Numbered from the stretch's first letter, positions 44,625-53,928 are shown. The stretch: DNA of 64,000 bases from a bacterium (GCA_016125085.1 WGMM01000026.1:124001-188000), one strand, 5' to 3'. Notes: generated by a model not told the origin, from the sequence alone. Made by a program: numbers and translations.

Positions 44625-45100
44625 GAGATTCGCCTCCTTTTAACGATGGCGACGAAACGGACGGACATTCTATGGCGGGATTGTCGAATGGGTTCGCCTG
44701 GTTTGCGAAGAAGAGCGTAATCGATCATAACCGGATCGTGAGGAGTTCGTAAGCCCCGGATCGCTGCTAGACCTAGGGCGGCCTGGAGAGTTGCAAAGTA
44801 CCGACTGGGAAAGCCGTCGCCGGGACCCGCCGTCATGAGCCCGGAACCCTTCGGTTCGACAGGCCTGACTCTTCGCATGGAACACATGTTACGAACTCTT
44901 GCGAGGCGAAAGGAGTCCGCTGGGGACTCCCCAAAAAACTCGAAAACCGCTACAATCTATCTTCAATCTGACGGTGCGTGCCCGGGTCGAACCGACCCCG
45001 TGCCGCGATCACCGCCCGGTCCGCTTCGCACGTTGACGGAGCGGCAAAGACTCGACGCGGCTTACCGGGTTCGCGCACCGCACGAAGGACGACTCCCAAG
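44625..45100. other. Divergent intergenic region
   Basis: 476 bases between the giant kinase and the aminotransferase. It contains a 7-bp stem (GGAGTCC 44912-44918, GGACTCC 44924-44930) followed by an A-run rather than a T-run, so it is not a terminator. A -10-like TACAAT is at 44951-44956 and a minus-strand TATGAT lies at 44724-44729. No known riboswitch is recognised. Confidence 0.4.
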
Positions 45101-46255
45101 ATGCAAAAGCCTCGCCTGATGACCCCCGGCCCGGCGCCGGTTCCTGAAGATGTGCTGCTGAAGATGGCCCAGCCGGTGATCCACCACCGTTCGGCCGAAG
45201 CCAAGGAAAACATCGTCAAGGCCGTGGATGGCCTGAAAAAGGTCTTCGGCACGTCCAACGACGTGATGATCCTGACCGCCTCCGGCACCGGTGCGATGGA
45301 AGCCGCCGCCGTGAACACCGTGCCAAAGGGCGGCAAAGCGCTCGTCCTGAACGCCGGGTGGTTCGCGCTTCGATGGGCCAAAATCTGTCAGGCTTACGGC
45401 ATTCAGGCGATTACGCTCGACACCGAATGGGGTCAGCCGGTCGACCCGGCCCGCGTCGCAAACGCCCTGGCTGAAAACCCTGACACCGTCTGCGTGATGG
45501 GCACCCTGTCGGAAACCTCCACGGGTACCGGCCATCCGGTCGAAGCCATCGGCAAGGTCGTGGCCAAAACCGATGCCGTCTTCGCCGTCGACGGCATCTC
45601 GGGTATCGGTGCGATGGAATGCCATCAGGACGCCTGGGGCATCGACATCCTGTGCGTCGGCTCGCAGAAGGCCCTGATGCTGCCCCCGGGCCTGGCCTTC
45701 ATCAGCGTCAGCCCGAAGGCCTGGAAGAAAATCGACGCCTTCGACGCCCCGGCGTTCTACTTCAACCTGAAGTCGGCCCGCAAGAAAGCGGCCGAGTCCG
45801 ACACGCCCTACACGCCTGCCCACACGCTGATTCAGGGCCTGAACGTCGCCCTGGACCGCATTCTGGCCGAAGGTATCGAAAACGTCTGGGCCCGCCACAA
45901 GCGCATGTCCGACGCCTGCCAGGCCGGCGTGCAGGCCCTGGGCCTCTCGCTCTTCTCGTCGCGGCCGGCGGAAGGTCTCACGGCTTTCTACGTGCCTGAT
46001 GGCATCAAGGATTCTGCCATCCGCAACAAGCTTCAGGAAAAGTTCGGCATCTACACCGTGGGCGGGCAGGATAAGATCAAGGGCAAGATCGTCCGCATCG
46101 GCCACATGGGTTATACCGACGAGCTGGACGTAATCTCCGGCCTCGCCGCGCTGGAAATGGTCCTGGCCGAACTGGGTATGGACGTCGAGCCTGGCGTCGC
46201 CGTCACCGCCGCCCAGCGCGTGCTGATGGGTCAATCCCAACCGGCCGGTGTCTGA
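45101..46255 (+). CDS. Class V aminotransferase (alanine/serine-glyoxylate type), probable serine-pathway enzyme
   Basis: A 384-residue PLP enzyme. The start MQKPRLMTPGPAPVPEDVL, HHRSAEAKE and TASGTGAMEAAAVN are fold-type I class V hallmarks. The PLP lysine is in VGSQKALMLPPGLAF. The family includes serine-pyruvate and alanine-glyoxylate aminotransferases. In several organisms a member next to serA replaces the usual phosphoserine aminotransferase, and the neighbour here is serA, so a role in serine synthesis is the best inference. ATG 45101 has GAAGGA upstream. A terminator follows, so serA is transcribed separately. Confidence 0.88.
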   Translation: MQKPRLMTPGPAPVPEDVLLKMAQPVIHHRSAEAKENIVKAVDGLKKVFGTSNDVMILTASGTGAMEAAAVNTVPKGGKALVLNAGWFALRWAKICQAYGIQAITLDTEWGQPVDPARVANALAENPDTVCVMGTLSETSTGTGHPVEAIGKVVAKTDAVFAVDGISGIGAMECHQDAWGIDILCVGSQKALMLPPGLAFISVSPKAWKKIDAFDAPAFYFNLKSARKKAAESDTPYTPAHTLIQGLNVALDRILAEGIENVWARHKRMSDACQAGVQALGLSLFSSRPAEGLTAFYVPDGIKDSAIRNKLQEKFGIYTVGGQDKIKGKIVRIGHMGYTDELDVISGLAALEMVLAELGMDVEPGVAVTAAQRVLMGQSQPAGV

Positions 46256-46289
46256 TTCGACACGTTTTCGGCTTCGACCGATCGATTCC

Positions 46290-46331
46290 GGATCGCCCGT
46301 CGATAACCTGACGGGCGATCCTCTCTTTTCC
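46290..46331 (+). terminator. Rho-independent terminator of the aminotransferase gene
   Basis: GGATCGCCCGTC (46290-46301) pairs perfectly with GACGGGCGATCC (46310-46321) around eight bases, followed by TCTCTTTTCC. Confidence 0.85.
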
Positions 46332-46374
46332 GACGCCGCGAAACGAATCGCGGTATTGACGTCACTCGACAGGC

Positions 46375-46402
46375 CTGGCACTCACGCACGCCGGCCTAAA
46401 AT
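46375..46402 (+). promoter_or_regulatory. Probable promoter of serA
   Basis: CTGGCA (46375-46380), 16 bases, TAAAAT (46397-46402). The predicted start is near 46409, leaving room for GGAGAA at 46422-46427 and the GTG start. Confidence 0.5.
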
Positions 46403-46435
46403 TCGATTCCAATCAACCGCTGGAGAACTTGCCCC

Positions 46436-48073
46436 GTGGCGCATCGCATCCTGGTGACCGACAAGCTGGCAGAAGAAGGCCTGGCGATTCTGCGTTCGAA
46501 CCCTGACTTCGAAGTCGTCGTGAACACGAAACTCGACAAGCCGGGCCTCATCGCCGCCCTGCAGGAAGCCGACGGCATCGTGATTCGCTCCGGCACGCAG
46601 CTCACGGCCGACGTGCTCGAGGGCCAGAAGCGGCTCAAGGCCATCGTCCGGGCCGGTGTCGGCGTCGACAACATCGACGTTCCCGCCGCCAGCAAGGCCG
46701 GCGTGGTCGTCATGAACACTCCCGGCGGCAACACGATCAGCACCGCCGAACACACCATGGCCCTGATCCTGTCGCTGTCGCGTAACGTCGCCCCGGCCTG
46801 TGCCACCATGAAGGCCGGCGGCTGGGATCGCAACAAGTTCACCGGCACGGAACTGGCCCACAAGACGCTCGGCATCATCGGCCTGGGCCGCGTGGGGCTG
46901 GCCGTCGCCCGGCGTGCCCAGTCGTTCGACATGAAGATCGTCGGCTTCGACCCCTTCCTCACCGCCGAAAAGGCCGCCGAGCTGGGGATCGAGTCCATCT
47001 CCCGCCTCGACGATCTCTGGCACCGGTGCGATTACGTCACCCTGCACACGCCGCTGACGGCCGAGACCCGCAACGTCGTCGGCACCGAATCGATCGCAAA
47101 AATGAAAAAAGGCGTGCGGATCGTTAACTGTGCCCGTGGCGGACTGGTCGACGAACACGCCCTGCGTGAAGCCCTCGACTCCGGCCACGTCGCCGGCGCG
47201 GCCTTTGACGTGTTCGAGCCCGAGCCCCCTGCCCCGGACAACCCGATCGTCGGCCACCCGAAAGTGCTCGTGACGCCCCACCTGGGAGCCTCGACCGAAG
47301 AGGCCCAGATCAACGTCGCCATCGAAGCCGCCCACCTGCTCAGCGACTTCTTCGCCAAGGGCCAGGTGCGCTTCTCCGTCAACCTGCCCAGCATGGACAA
47401 AGCCGAGCTGGCCGACCTGGGCCCCTACCTCGACTTGGGCCGCCGCCTGGGCATGCTCCACTCGCAGATGGATCGCGGCACCATTCAGGGCGTGAAGCTC
47501 CGATTCCGCGGCGAAGTCGCCACGAAGAACACCCGGCTGATCAAGCTGGCCTTCGCCGCCGGCTGGATCGAAACCGCCATGAGCGACCCGGTGAACCTCG
47601 TCTCGGCCGAAAGCCTGCTGAAAAGCCGCGGCATTACGATCGTCGAGGAAAAGTCCGACGAGCCCGGCGACTTCGGCACGCTGATCCAGGCCGAAGTCAC
47701 CAGCGAGCGAAAGACTTACATCGCCGCCGGCACCCTGTTCGGCAAGAAGCTGCTGCGTCTGGTGAAGCTCGGGCCCTACCGGCTCGACGCCAACCTGGAC
47801 GGCACCCTGTTCGTGTTCACCCATAAGGACGTCCCAGGCCTCATCGGCTTCATGGGCACCACCATGGGCAAATACGGCGTGAACATCGCCGGTATGTCGG
47901 TCGGCCGCGAAGCCGACTGCCCCGGCGGCGAAGCCATCGGCGTCGTCAACCTGGACAGCACTCCGCCCCAGGAAGCCATCGACGCCATCAACGGCAACGA
48001 GAACATGATCTCGACTTCTCTCGTGAAACTCCCGCCCGCCGGCGCTATGCCGGACTGGCTTGCCGGGGCGTGA
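46436..48073 (+). CDS. serA: D-3-phosphoglycerate dehydrogenase, long ACT-containing form
   Basis: A 545-residue enzyme, first step of serine synthesis, oxidising 3-phosphoglycerate with NAD+. The substrate domain and NAD-binding domain carry GIIGLGRVGLAVARRA, NCARGGLVDEHAL and the catalytic region TPHLGASTEEAQ. An intervening (ASB) domain and a C-terminal ACT domain (FTHKDVPGLIGFMGTTMGKY) follow, the latter usually binding serine for feedback control. GTG 46436 has GGAGAA nine bases upstream. Very regular GC-ending codons suggest high expression. Its antisense frame of 782 codons is an artefact of that codon use. Confidence 0.97.
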   Translation: MAHRILVTDKLAEEGLAILRSNPDFEVVVNTKLDKPGLIAALQEADGIVIRSGTQLTADVLEGQKRLKAIVRAGVGVDNIDVPAASKAGVVVMNTPGGNTISTAEHTMALILSLSRNVAPACATMKAGGWDRNKFTGTELAHKTLGIIGLGRVGLAVARRAQSFDMKIVGFDPFLTAEKAAELGIESISRLDDLWHRCDYVTLHTPLTAETRNVVGTESIAKMKKGVRIVNCARGGLVDEHALREALDSGHVAGAAFDVFEPEPPAPDNPIVGHPKVLVTPHLGASTEEAQINVAIEAAHLLSDFFAKGQVRFSVNLPSMDKAELADLGPYLDLGRRLGMLHSQMDRGTIQGVKLRFRGEVATKNTRLIKLAFAAGWIETAMSDPVNLVSAESLLKSRGITIVEEKSDEPGDFGTLIQAEVTSERKTYIAAGTLFGKKLLRLVKLGPYRLDANLDGTLFVFTHKDVPGLIGFMGTTMGKYGVNIAGMSVGREADCPGGEAIGVVNLDSTPPQEAIDAINGNENMISTSLVKLPPAGAMPDWLAGA

Positions 48074-48109
48074 GCGGACGCAACTGAAGATCGATAGATC
48101 GAACACGGG

Positions 48110-48142
48110 AACGGGGATGCGTCGAGCGTCCCCGTTTTCTTT
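48110..48142 (+). terminator. Rho-independent terminator of serA
   Basis: AACGGGGATGC (48110-48120) and GCGTCCCCGTT (48126-48136) form an 11-bp stem with one G-U pair and a five-base loop, followed by TTCTTT. Confidence 0.88.
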
Positions 48143-48262
48143 GCGCCGGATCCCGTCGGAAATCCTTGACGGCGTGCGAAATTCAACGCCTAATGGATAA
48201 GAGAGAGAAGCAGCTTTTTCGAATTCGGACCGATTCTTTGCGCATCCTTCTTCCGGTGCTAT

Positions 48263-48955
48263 GTGAACGACATCGATCGGCCACTTCATCCGAACGCCCT
48301 GCGAACCATCGCCACCGGTCTGGCAGGGCTGCTGTTCGCGAAAGCGTTCCTTTCGATTCTCTACCAATATCGCTTTTACTTCCCGGCCGATTTCGAATCC
48401 GACTTTCTCATCGTCCGGCGCGAGTGGTTCCACGGGATCTATCGAAGCGCGTTCTATGCCCACATCGTCAGTGCGCCGGTCGCCCTGCTGGCCGGGCTGT
48501 TTCTGGTCGTCAGCGGGCCGAATCGGCGATATCGCCACTTGCACCGACTGGCGGGCCGGTGTCTGGCCGTACTGGTTTTCGCCTTCGTTTCGCCCAGCGG
48601 ACTGATCATGGCCGCTTACGCACCGGCCGGGATGTTCGCAGGGGCCGGGCTGGCGACTCTCGATGTCGGCACGGCGTATTGCCTGATCATGGCGATTCGC
48701 CAGGCACGCCTTCGGCAGTTCCGAAGTCATCAGCGATGGGCGATGCGATGCTTCATTCTGCTATGTTCGCCGCTGCTGTTGCGATTGACCACGGGATTCG
48801 TGATCGTCATGCAGCTCGATCCGGATTGGAACGATCGGCTCAATCCCTGGATCAGTTGGCTCATCCCGCTCGTCATTCATGAAATCCGGTTGCATGTTTC
48901 GGATCTTCACGATTCGACGAGATCGCCGGTATCTAAGATGGAGGCATTGCCGTGA
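48263..48955 (+). CDS. DUF2306-like multi-pass membrane protein
   Basis: A 230-residue protein with about five or six hydrophobic helices (for example HIVSAPVALLAGLFLVVSG and CFILLCSPLLLRLTTGFVIV). The conserved HRLAGRCLAVLVFAFVSPSG and FRSHQRWAMR stretches match DUF2306, in which histidines near the helix ends might bind heme; this is not proven for the family. The start is GTG 48263 with no good ribosome site. The end overlaps the next gene by four bases (GTGA), so the two are coupled. Confidence 0.75.
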   Translation: MNDIDRPLHPNALRTIATGLAGLLFAKAFLSILYQYRFYFPADFESDFLIVRREWFHGIYRSAFYAHIVSAPVALLAGLFLVVSGPNRRYRHLHRLAGRCLAVLVFAFVSPSGLIMAAYAPAGMFAGAGLATLDVGTAYCLIMAIRQARLRQFRSHQRWAMRCFILLCSPLLLRLTTGFVIVMQLDPDWNDRLNPWISWLIPLVIHEIRLHVSDLHDSTRSPVSKMEALP

Positions 48956-49764
48956 CCGATCGCATCGACCCATTGGAAGAAATGGAATGGCCGAACGGAC
49001 CTCGCCGCCACTTTCGCTTTCGAATTCGATTGCGCTCGCTCCTCTGGGCGGTCGCCATCATCGGCCTGTCGATCTCACTGCTCATGCCCGCGATGCGATC
49101 CGCCCCCGAGGCGGCACGCAGGGCCCAGTGCGTGAATAACCTGAAGCAGATCGCCCTGGCCCTGCACCAGTATCAAGAGGAGTACAGATCCCTGCCGCCG
49201 GCTTACGTCGCCGCAGAGGACGGCACGCCCATGCATAGCTGGCGAGTGCTGATTCTGCCTTTTCTGGATCGAAACGACATTTATGAGCAGTATCGGTTCG
49301 ACGAACCGTGGGACGGCCCGAACAATCGCAAGCTGGTGGATCGAAACCCGACGAGCTATCGCTGCCCTGCGGTTCGGCGATCCCGGTGGCGGTTCTGGAA
49401 CGAGCCGAAAACGGACGATACGCTCACGTCCTACGTCGTTCTGACCGGCGACGAGACACCATTTCCCGCTTCAAGAGCGACCAAACTGAATGAGATACCG
49501 GACGGAACGAGCAATACGATGATGGTCGTCGAGGCGAACCGGGAAATCGCCGTGCCCTGGACGGCCCCGCGGGACATCGCCCCGGCTGAGTTCATTCGTC
49601 TGCTGAATCAGGGAAAACCGGAAAGCGATCGCCACTCCGGCGGCATGAATGTCGCCTTCGCGGATGGATCCGTGAGATTTCTGCGGAAGCAGACCGATCG
49701 AAAGACGCTCGAAGCCCTGTCGACCGCTCGCGGTGGCGAAAAGATCCCGGCCGACGCGTATTGA
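48952..49764 (+). CDS. DUF1559 protein with pilin-like N-terminus
   Basis: A 270-residue protein of the large planctomycete DUF1559 family. A basic start (RFRIRLRSLL) leads into one hydrophobic helix (WAVAIIGLSISLLMPAM) as in type II pseudopilins, but the classical G-FTLxE cleavage site is absent. The typical ARRAQCVNNLKQIALALHQY follows, and the C-terminal H-x9-DG motif is RHSGGMNVAFADGSVRFL. Function is unknown; these proteins are thought to be exported. GTG 48952 overlaps the stop of the DUF2306 gene. Confidence 0.92.
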   Translation: MTDRIDPLEEMEWPNGPRRHFRFRIRLRSLLWAVAIIGLSISLLMPAMRSAPEAARRAQCVNNLKQIALALHQYQEEYRSLPPAYVAAEDGTPMHSWRVLILPFLDRNDIYEQYRFDEPWDGPNNRKLVDRNPTSYRCPAVRRSRWRFWNEPKTDDTLTSYVVLTGDETPFPASRATKLNEIPDGTSNTMMVVEANREIAVPWTAPRDIAPAEFIRLLNQGKPESDRHSGGMNVAFADGSVRFLRKQTDRKTLEALSTARGGEKIPADAY

Positions 49765-49797
49765 AATGCCATCGTGCTCGCTTGAGGAGTCATGACC

Positions 49798-50085
49798 ATG
49801 AACGATCGTCCTCGAGAAATGCGAGCCGTCGAATCGATGAGCGATCCAGGCACGCTCTTTCGCATTTGCATTTCGACCGTCAATGGCGACGAGGTTTTTC
49901 GATTGAACGAACTCGACATGGTCGATTGCGAAATGCATCGAACGAAATTCTTATTTGGGCGTATGCCGGCGAATTCGAACTCGATGATTCGAAATGCGTT
50001 CGAACGAATCGATCCTCTTCGAAATTCAAAACGGAGCTTCGTGAGACCCGGTTTCTTTTCGAGAAGGGGTCCGCACGACAGATGA
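49798..50085 (+). CDS. Small hypothetical protein, uncertain
   Basis: Ninety-five residues from ATG 49798, which has GAGGAG eight bases upstream; ATG 49792 is too close to that site. The composition is ordinary and no motif is seen. The last 60 bases overlap the end of the helicase gene on the other strand. A longer competing frame (49761-50243) overlaps it. The ribosome site is the only real support. Confidence 0.35.
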   Translation: MNDRPREMRAVESMSDPGTLFRICISTVNGDEVFRLNELDMVDCEMHRTKFLFGRMPANSNSMIRNAFERIDPLRNSKRSFVRPGFFSRRGPHDR

Positions 50086-52116
50086 GGGCTTATCCTGCCC
50101 GACATATTCGACCCGGCATTTCGGCAGAGATTCGAGAAACTGACGACCATAGGGCTTATTCGAAACGCGGGGATCGAGCAAATGCACTTCGCCGTGGTCG
50201 GTCGCGGTGCGGATCAGCCGCCCGAACCCCTGTTTCAATTTGATGATGGCGTCGGGCAATTGATAGGCGAAGAACGGATTGCCGCCGTTGCGCCGGATGT
50301 CGTCCAGCCGTGCTTCGAGCAGCGGATGATCCGGCACGGCGAAGGGGAGTTTGACGACGATGACCTGCGTCAGTCGGTCGCCCGGAATGTCCACCCCCTG
50401 CCAGAACGAATCGGTGCCGAAAATGACAGCCGGGCCGCCTTTCATGAACTGGGCCACCATTTGCGCCGGTGTCGGACCTTCGCCTTGAACGAGCAGGCGA
50501 ATACCATTGGCCGCGAGGGCATCGCGGACACGGGCCGCGGTCGTGCGCAGCATTTCGTAAGAAGTGAAAAGGACGAGGCTCCTGCCCTGGTTGGCGATCA
50601 CGCGATCCCGTACGATTTCGGTCGACTCCTGTTGAAATTCCATACGTTCGCGGGTGGGGTCGGGCATGGCGGAATACACGACGAGTTTCGCCTGTTTCGG
50701 ATAATCGAACGGGCTGTCGAAACGGACCGAATCGCCGATTTCGTCGTCGTAATGAATACGATCGTGAAAGAACCGGAAATCGGGCGGTTCGCCGACCGAC
50801 AGGGTCGCCGAAGTCATAATGCAAGTGACGCCGGCTTCGAGCACGCGTGAACGGAACTCTTCGCCGACATCGAGCGGCGCCGCGACGACCGTGAACCGGT
50901 TCGGCATGGCATCGACATCAGCCCCGGCGCTGGCACGTGCCTTGCGGGTGACTTCCGCCTCGATCCAGTAGACCGAGTCGATCGGCATCGTGCGTCTATG
51001 CCAGTGTAGCAGACTCACTCCCAAAGCGTTCGTACGCAAAACGAGCGCTTTCAATTCGATCGCGGCTTCTTCCGATGGCAATTGCTGGATCCGCTCGGTC
51101 AGGCTGCCCGTCAGTTCATCGATGGCGGAGACGACCACCGGCATGCCGGGCAGCGGGGCGTCAAGCTTATGATAGCCAGGACGTGCCGGTGCATTCGAAA
51201 CGAGTGACCAGACCTTTTCGAAATACTTGCGCGCCTCGCTTCTTACGTTTTCGACGAGTCCAGCCTCATGATTCCATCCGTAATTCGCCAGAAAGCCTTT
51301 ATCCGGGCGGTTCCGGCCACGAAGGCGGCTCATTTGATAATCGAGGCTGGTGTTCGAAAGGCGAAACCCGAAATGGTCGGCCGCGACCTGATCGATCGTG
51401 TGAGCCTCGTCGAAAATGACGGTTTCGTAATCGGGCAGAATGCCGTGATTGTCGTTCGCGTTACGAACGGCCAGATCGCTGAAGAAGAGGGCGTGATTGA
51501 CGACCAGAATCTGGGCCTTCGATACCTGGCGGCGGGCCGCGAAATAGTGGCAGGTTTTGTGCGTGGGGCATTTCGGGCCGAGACAATTGTCCGACTCGCT
51601 GGCGACGTTCTCCCAGACTTCCTGCGAAGGACGGAAGTCGAGCGTGGCACGGCTGCCGTCGCAATCAGGGTCCTTCAGCCAGGCGGCGATTTTCTCGAGC
51701 TGGACGAAATCGTCGTCGCCCATGTCGAAAAGCATGTGACGCTGTTGATATGCGAACTCGAATCGCCGAAGGCTGACGTAATTCGAACGTCCTTTGACGA
51801 GCACGGCCGAAAACTCGGGCAGAAACCGGGCAAGGCGGGGGATGTCCTTGCTCATGATCTGTTCCTGAAGCGCGATCGTGTGCGTCGACACGACCACCCT
51901 GACCTTGTTTTCGACGGCGTGCAGGATCGCCGGAATCAAATAAGCGAACGACTTACCGACCCCGGTGCCGGCTTCCACCACCAGGTGCCGGTGGTTTTTG
52001 AGTGCGTCGCGAACGGCCAATGCCATATTCCGCTGCTGCCCGCGCGACTCGAAGCGGTTGCCCATCGATTGAGCGAGGGCGCCGTCCTTTGCGAAGATCC
52101 GGGCGACATCATTCAA
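50026..52116 (-). CDS. DinG/XPD-family ATP-dependent DNA helicase
   Basis: A 696-residue superfamily 2 helicase. Walker A is EAGTGVGKS (residues 48-56) and the box II motif is DEAH (VIFDEAHTIDQVA). Iron-sulfur cysteines lie in the expected insert (C in KDPDCDGS, then NCLGPKCPTHKTCHYF). The C-terminal motor carries GTDSFWQGVDIPG and LKQGFGRLIRTATDHG. There is no N-terminal exonuclease domain, as in YoaA-like members. It probably unwinds R-loops, D-loops or forked DNA in repair. The start is TTG 52116. It lies 112 bp downstream of the endonuclease III-like gene on the same strand. Confidence 0.93.
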   Translation of the reverse strand: MNDVARIFAKDGALAQSMGNRFESRGQQRNMALAVRDALKNHRHLVVEAGTGVGKSFAYLIPAILHAVENKVRVVVSTHTIALQEQIMSKDIPRLARFLPEFSAVLVKGRSNYVSLRRFEFAYQQRHMLFDMGDDDFVQLEKIAAWLKDPDCDGSRATLDFRPSQEVWENVASESDNCLGPKCPTHKTCHYFAARRQVSKAQILVVNHALFFSDLAVRNANDNHGILPDYETVIFDEAHTIDQVAADHFGFRLSNTSLDYQMSRLRGRNRPDKGFLANYGWNHEAGLVENVRSEARKYFEKVWSLVSNAPARPGYHKLDAPLPGMPVVVSAIDELTGSLTERIQQLPSEEAAIELKALVLRTNALGVSLLHWHRRTMPIDSVYWIEAEVTRKARASAGADVDAMPNRFTVVAAPLDVGEEFRSRVLEAGVTCIMTSATLSVGEPPDFRFFHDRIHYDDEIGDSVRFDSPFDYPKQAKLVVYSAMPDPTRERMEFQQESTEIVRDRVIANQGRSLVLFTSYEMLRTTAARVRDALAANGIRLLVQGEGPTPAQMVAQFMKGGPAVIFGTDSFWQGVDIPGDRLTQVIVVKLPFAVPDHPLLEARLDDIRRNGGNPFFAYQLPDAIIKLKQGFGRLIRTATDHGEVHLLDPRVSNKPYGRQFLESLPKCRVEYVGQDKPSSVVRTPSRKETGSHEAPF

Positions 52117-52228
52117 AGAAATGACTCCGGCGGATTTCTGTCTTCAGCGATCGCATCACCAGGAAAACCGGTGAGAAAGAGAGGGAGTTCGCATCATCGC
52201 CCAACCGAAAGTCATCGAACAAGACGAC

Positions 52229-53437
52229 TCAGGACTTCCTGGCCTTATTGGCAGCAGGTTTGGCGGGCTTGGCGGCAGGCGATTTCGAAACCGGTGCCAC
52301 AGTCTGGGCAGAGGGCGATTTCGCTGTCGGCCTGATCGCCGCCTTCTCCACGGGTTTCACAGCTGGCTTCGGGCTGGATTTCGCGGATTTCGCAGGCTTC
52401 GATTCGACGACTGGAATCACCTCGGACGGCTTCGGGGCCTGCGACTTCGATGGAGATTTCTTGCCAGAGGCGATCGATTCCGGCTGCACCGCAGCCTTTT
52501 TCGCAGGAGCGGCTTGAGCAGTCGCTTGTCGATGATCTGGCTTCGATGAAGCCCCCGTGGCTTTCGAAGCCGTTGACGATTCTGTCGGCGCAGCGGGATG
52601 ATCTTTGCCGGATTTAGGGGAAGTCGGCACACTGACCGCCCTGGCGGAATCGACCTGTTTCGGCTTTTTCGCAAGTTCGGCGGCAGGAGCGATTTTATCT
52701 GCCTTCGCCTGTGAGGTCGCCGGTGGCGCTGCAGCTTTCGCCGGCTTGACGACTTGAGTCAATCCCAGGTGGAATGGGCAAATCTTCTGGAATGGGCAAT
52801 CTTTGCATCGGGGCGAGTCGGCAAGACAGATTTCGTTGACGAACCGTTCCACCAATGCGATCGCGTGCAGAATTTGAGCTTTGGGGATGTTCTTTTCGAG
52901 CAGCCCACGCAGTGTCGCAGCGTCAGCGGACGAATCCACGACGCCTAGCCGCCGGGCGGTTTCCAGGATCCGGGCATCCACAGGGAAGGCATGTCCGCCC
53001 AGGCTCTGGACCTGAACGTAAGCCATGTGGTGATCGTTGGCCAGGATTTCGTAATCCTTGAGGTCGTCGCGAGCTTCCTTGAATGGTTTTTTGGAGAGCC
53101 CGTCGATCTGGAACTTGTAGTTCTTGTCGAAGATCTGATGCAGGAATTTGCGGATCGAGCGAGCACGGGCCTCGGCGTCGGACGATGGTCCGATCTTGCG
53201 GAGGATTTCCCGCAGGCCGCTGACACGCAATTCGTTGAAATCGTCTTCGTAGTCCGTTTTGAAGCGGGCGAGCGATTGCATCGCTTCCGTGGAATTGCGA
53301 TTTTCTCGCAGGATCGCAAAAAGAACGCTTTCGACAAGTTCCAGCCGTGGCAATTCCGCCACGTCCGGAAATGCCGATTTGAGCTGGTCGATCATTTGCG
53401 AAACGAGCAGGGCCTTGTGCGTTTTCGAAGCTGCCAT
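52229..53437 (-). CDS. Endonuclease III-like iron-sulfur protein with histone H1-like tail
   Basis: 402 residues. Residues 1-225 have the HhH-GPD/endonuclease III fold in outline. The iron-sulfur loop is exact, C204-x6-C211-x2-C214-x5-C220, and the catalytic aspartate is kept as D154 (FPVDARI). The usual LPGVGRKTA helix-hairpin-helix with its catalytic lysine is replaced (DHHMAYVQVQSLGG), so it is either a monofunctional glycosylase-like or a non-catalytic DNA-binding protein. Residues 230-402 are almost only Lys, Ala, Pro and Ser (AAKPAKPAANKARKS at the end), like eukaryotic histone H1 tails. It follows rbfA by 59 bp in the same direction. Confidence 0.85.
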   Translation of the reverse strand: MAASKTHKALLVSQMIDQLKSAFPDVAELPRLELVESVLFAILRENRNSTEAMQSLARFKTDYEDDFNELRVSGLREILRKIGPSSDAEARARSIRKFLHQIFDKNYKFQIDGLSKKPFKEARDDLKDYEILANDHHMAYVQVQSLGGHAFPVDARILETARRLGVVDSSADAATLRGLLEKNIPKAQILHAIALVERFVNEICLADSPRCKDCPFQKICPFHLGLTQVVKPAKAAAPPATSQAKADKIAPAAELAKKPKQVDSARAVSVPTSPKSGKDHPAAPTESSTASKATGASSKPDHRQATAQAAPAKKAAVQPESIASGKKSPSKSQAPKPSEVIPVVESKPAKSAKSSPKPAVKPVEKAAIRPTAKSPSAQTVAPVSKSPAAKPAKPAANKARKS

Positions 53438-53496
53438 GAGAGGGATGGACTCGTCAGTCGTTCGGATCGGTTCGGTCTTCAGGACGCGATCGGATA

Positions 53497-53928
53497 TCAG
53501 TCTTGCCCGGGGTTCGGGTCGTTTTCGTTTTGGAGCGCGACCGGATCGGGATCATCCTCGGTGGATTCCGTATCCACGCCTGTATCGGCGGATACGGTCG
53601 ACTCGATCAGTTTGAGAAGTTCGCTGGTTCGCTTCGCGGAATTGTCGATTTCGAATTTCAATTCGGGCGTGACGCGAGTCTGAAGCCGGGCCGCGACTTT
53701 CGCCTGCAGAAAGCCCCGGGCAGACTGAAGCCCTTGCATGACGCGACGTTCGTCACGGTTATCGCCAGTGACGGTCACGAACACCTTGGCCTGACGAATG
53801 TCGGGAGAGACCTCGGCCGCAAGAACGGTCACGTTCTTGACCCTGGGATCATGCACTTCGAACAGAATGGCATTGGCGACCACTTCCCTGATCGCCTCAG
53901 CCACTCGGAGATTACGGTGTGAACTCAT
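53497..53928 (-). CDS. rbfA: Ribosome-binding factor A
   Basis: A 143-residue 30S maturation factor with the KH-like core: RVAEAIREVVANAILFEVHD, DPRVKNVTVLAAEVSPDIRQ, AKVFVTV and the later RTSELLKLIE. An acidic tail of about 30 residues rich in Asp, Glu and Pro follows. It lies 91 bp after infB, the standard nusA-infB-rbfA order. Confidence 0.93.
   Translation of the reverse strand: MSSHRNLRVAEAIREVVANAILFEVHDPRVKNVTVLAAEVSPDIRQAKVFVTVTGDNRDERRVMQGLQSARGFLQAKVAARLQTRVTPELKFEIDNSAKRTSELLKLIESTVSADTGVDTESTEDDPDPVALQNENDPNPGQD

Noticed and set aside
44880-45100. A glycine or serine-responsive riboswitch before the aminotransferase
   Set aside because: A small stem is present, but none of the conserved glycine-riboswitch core could be matched.
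45062-46381. A 439-codon frame antisense to the aminotransferase
   Set aside because: Same codon-bias shadow; no ribosome site or family motif.
46382-48730. A 782-codon open frame antisense to serA
   Set aside because: It mirrors serA in a phase where GC-ending codons avoid stops. The product is a Gly/Val/Asp/Glu-rich string without motifs.
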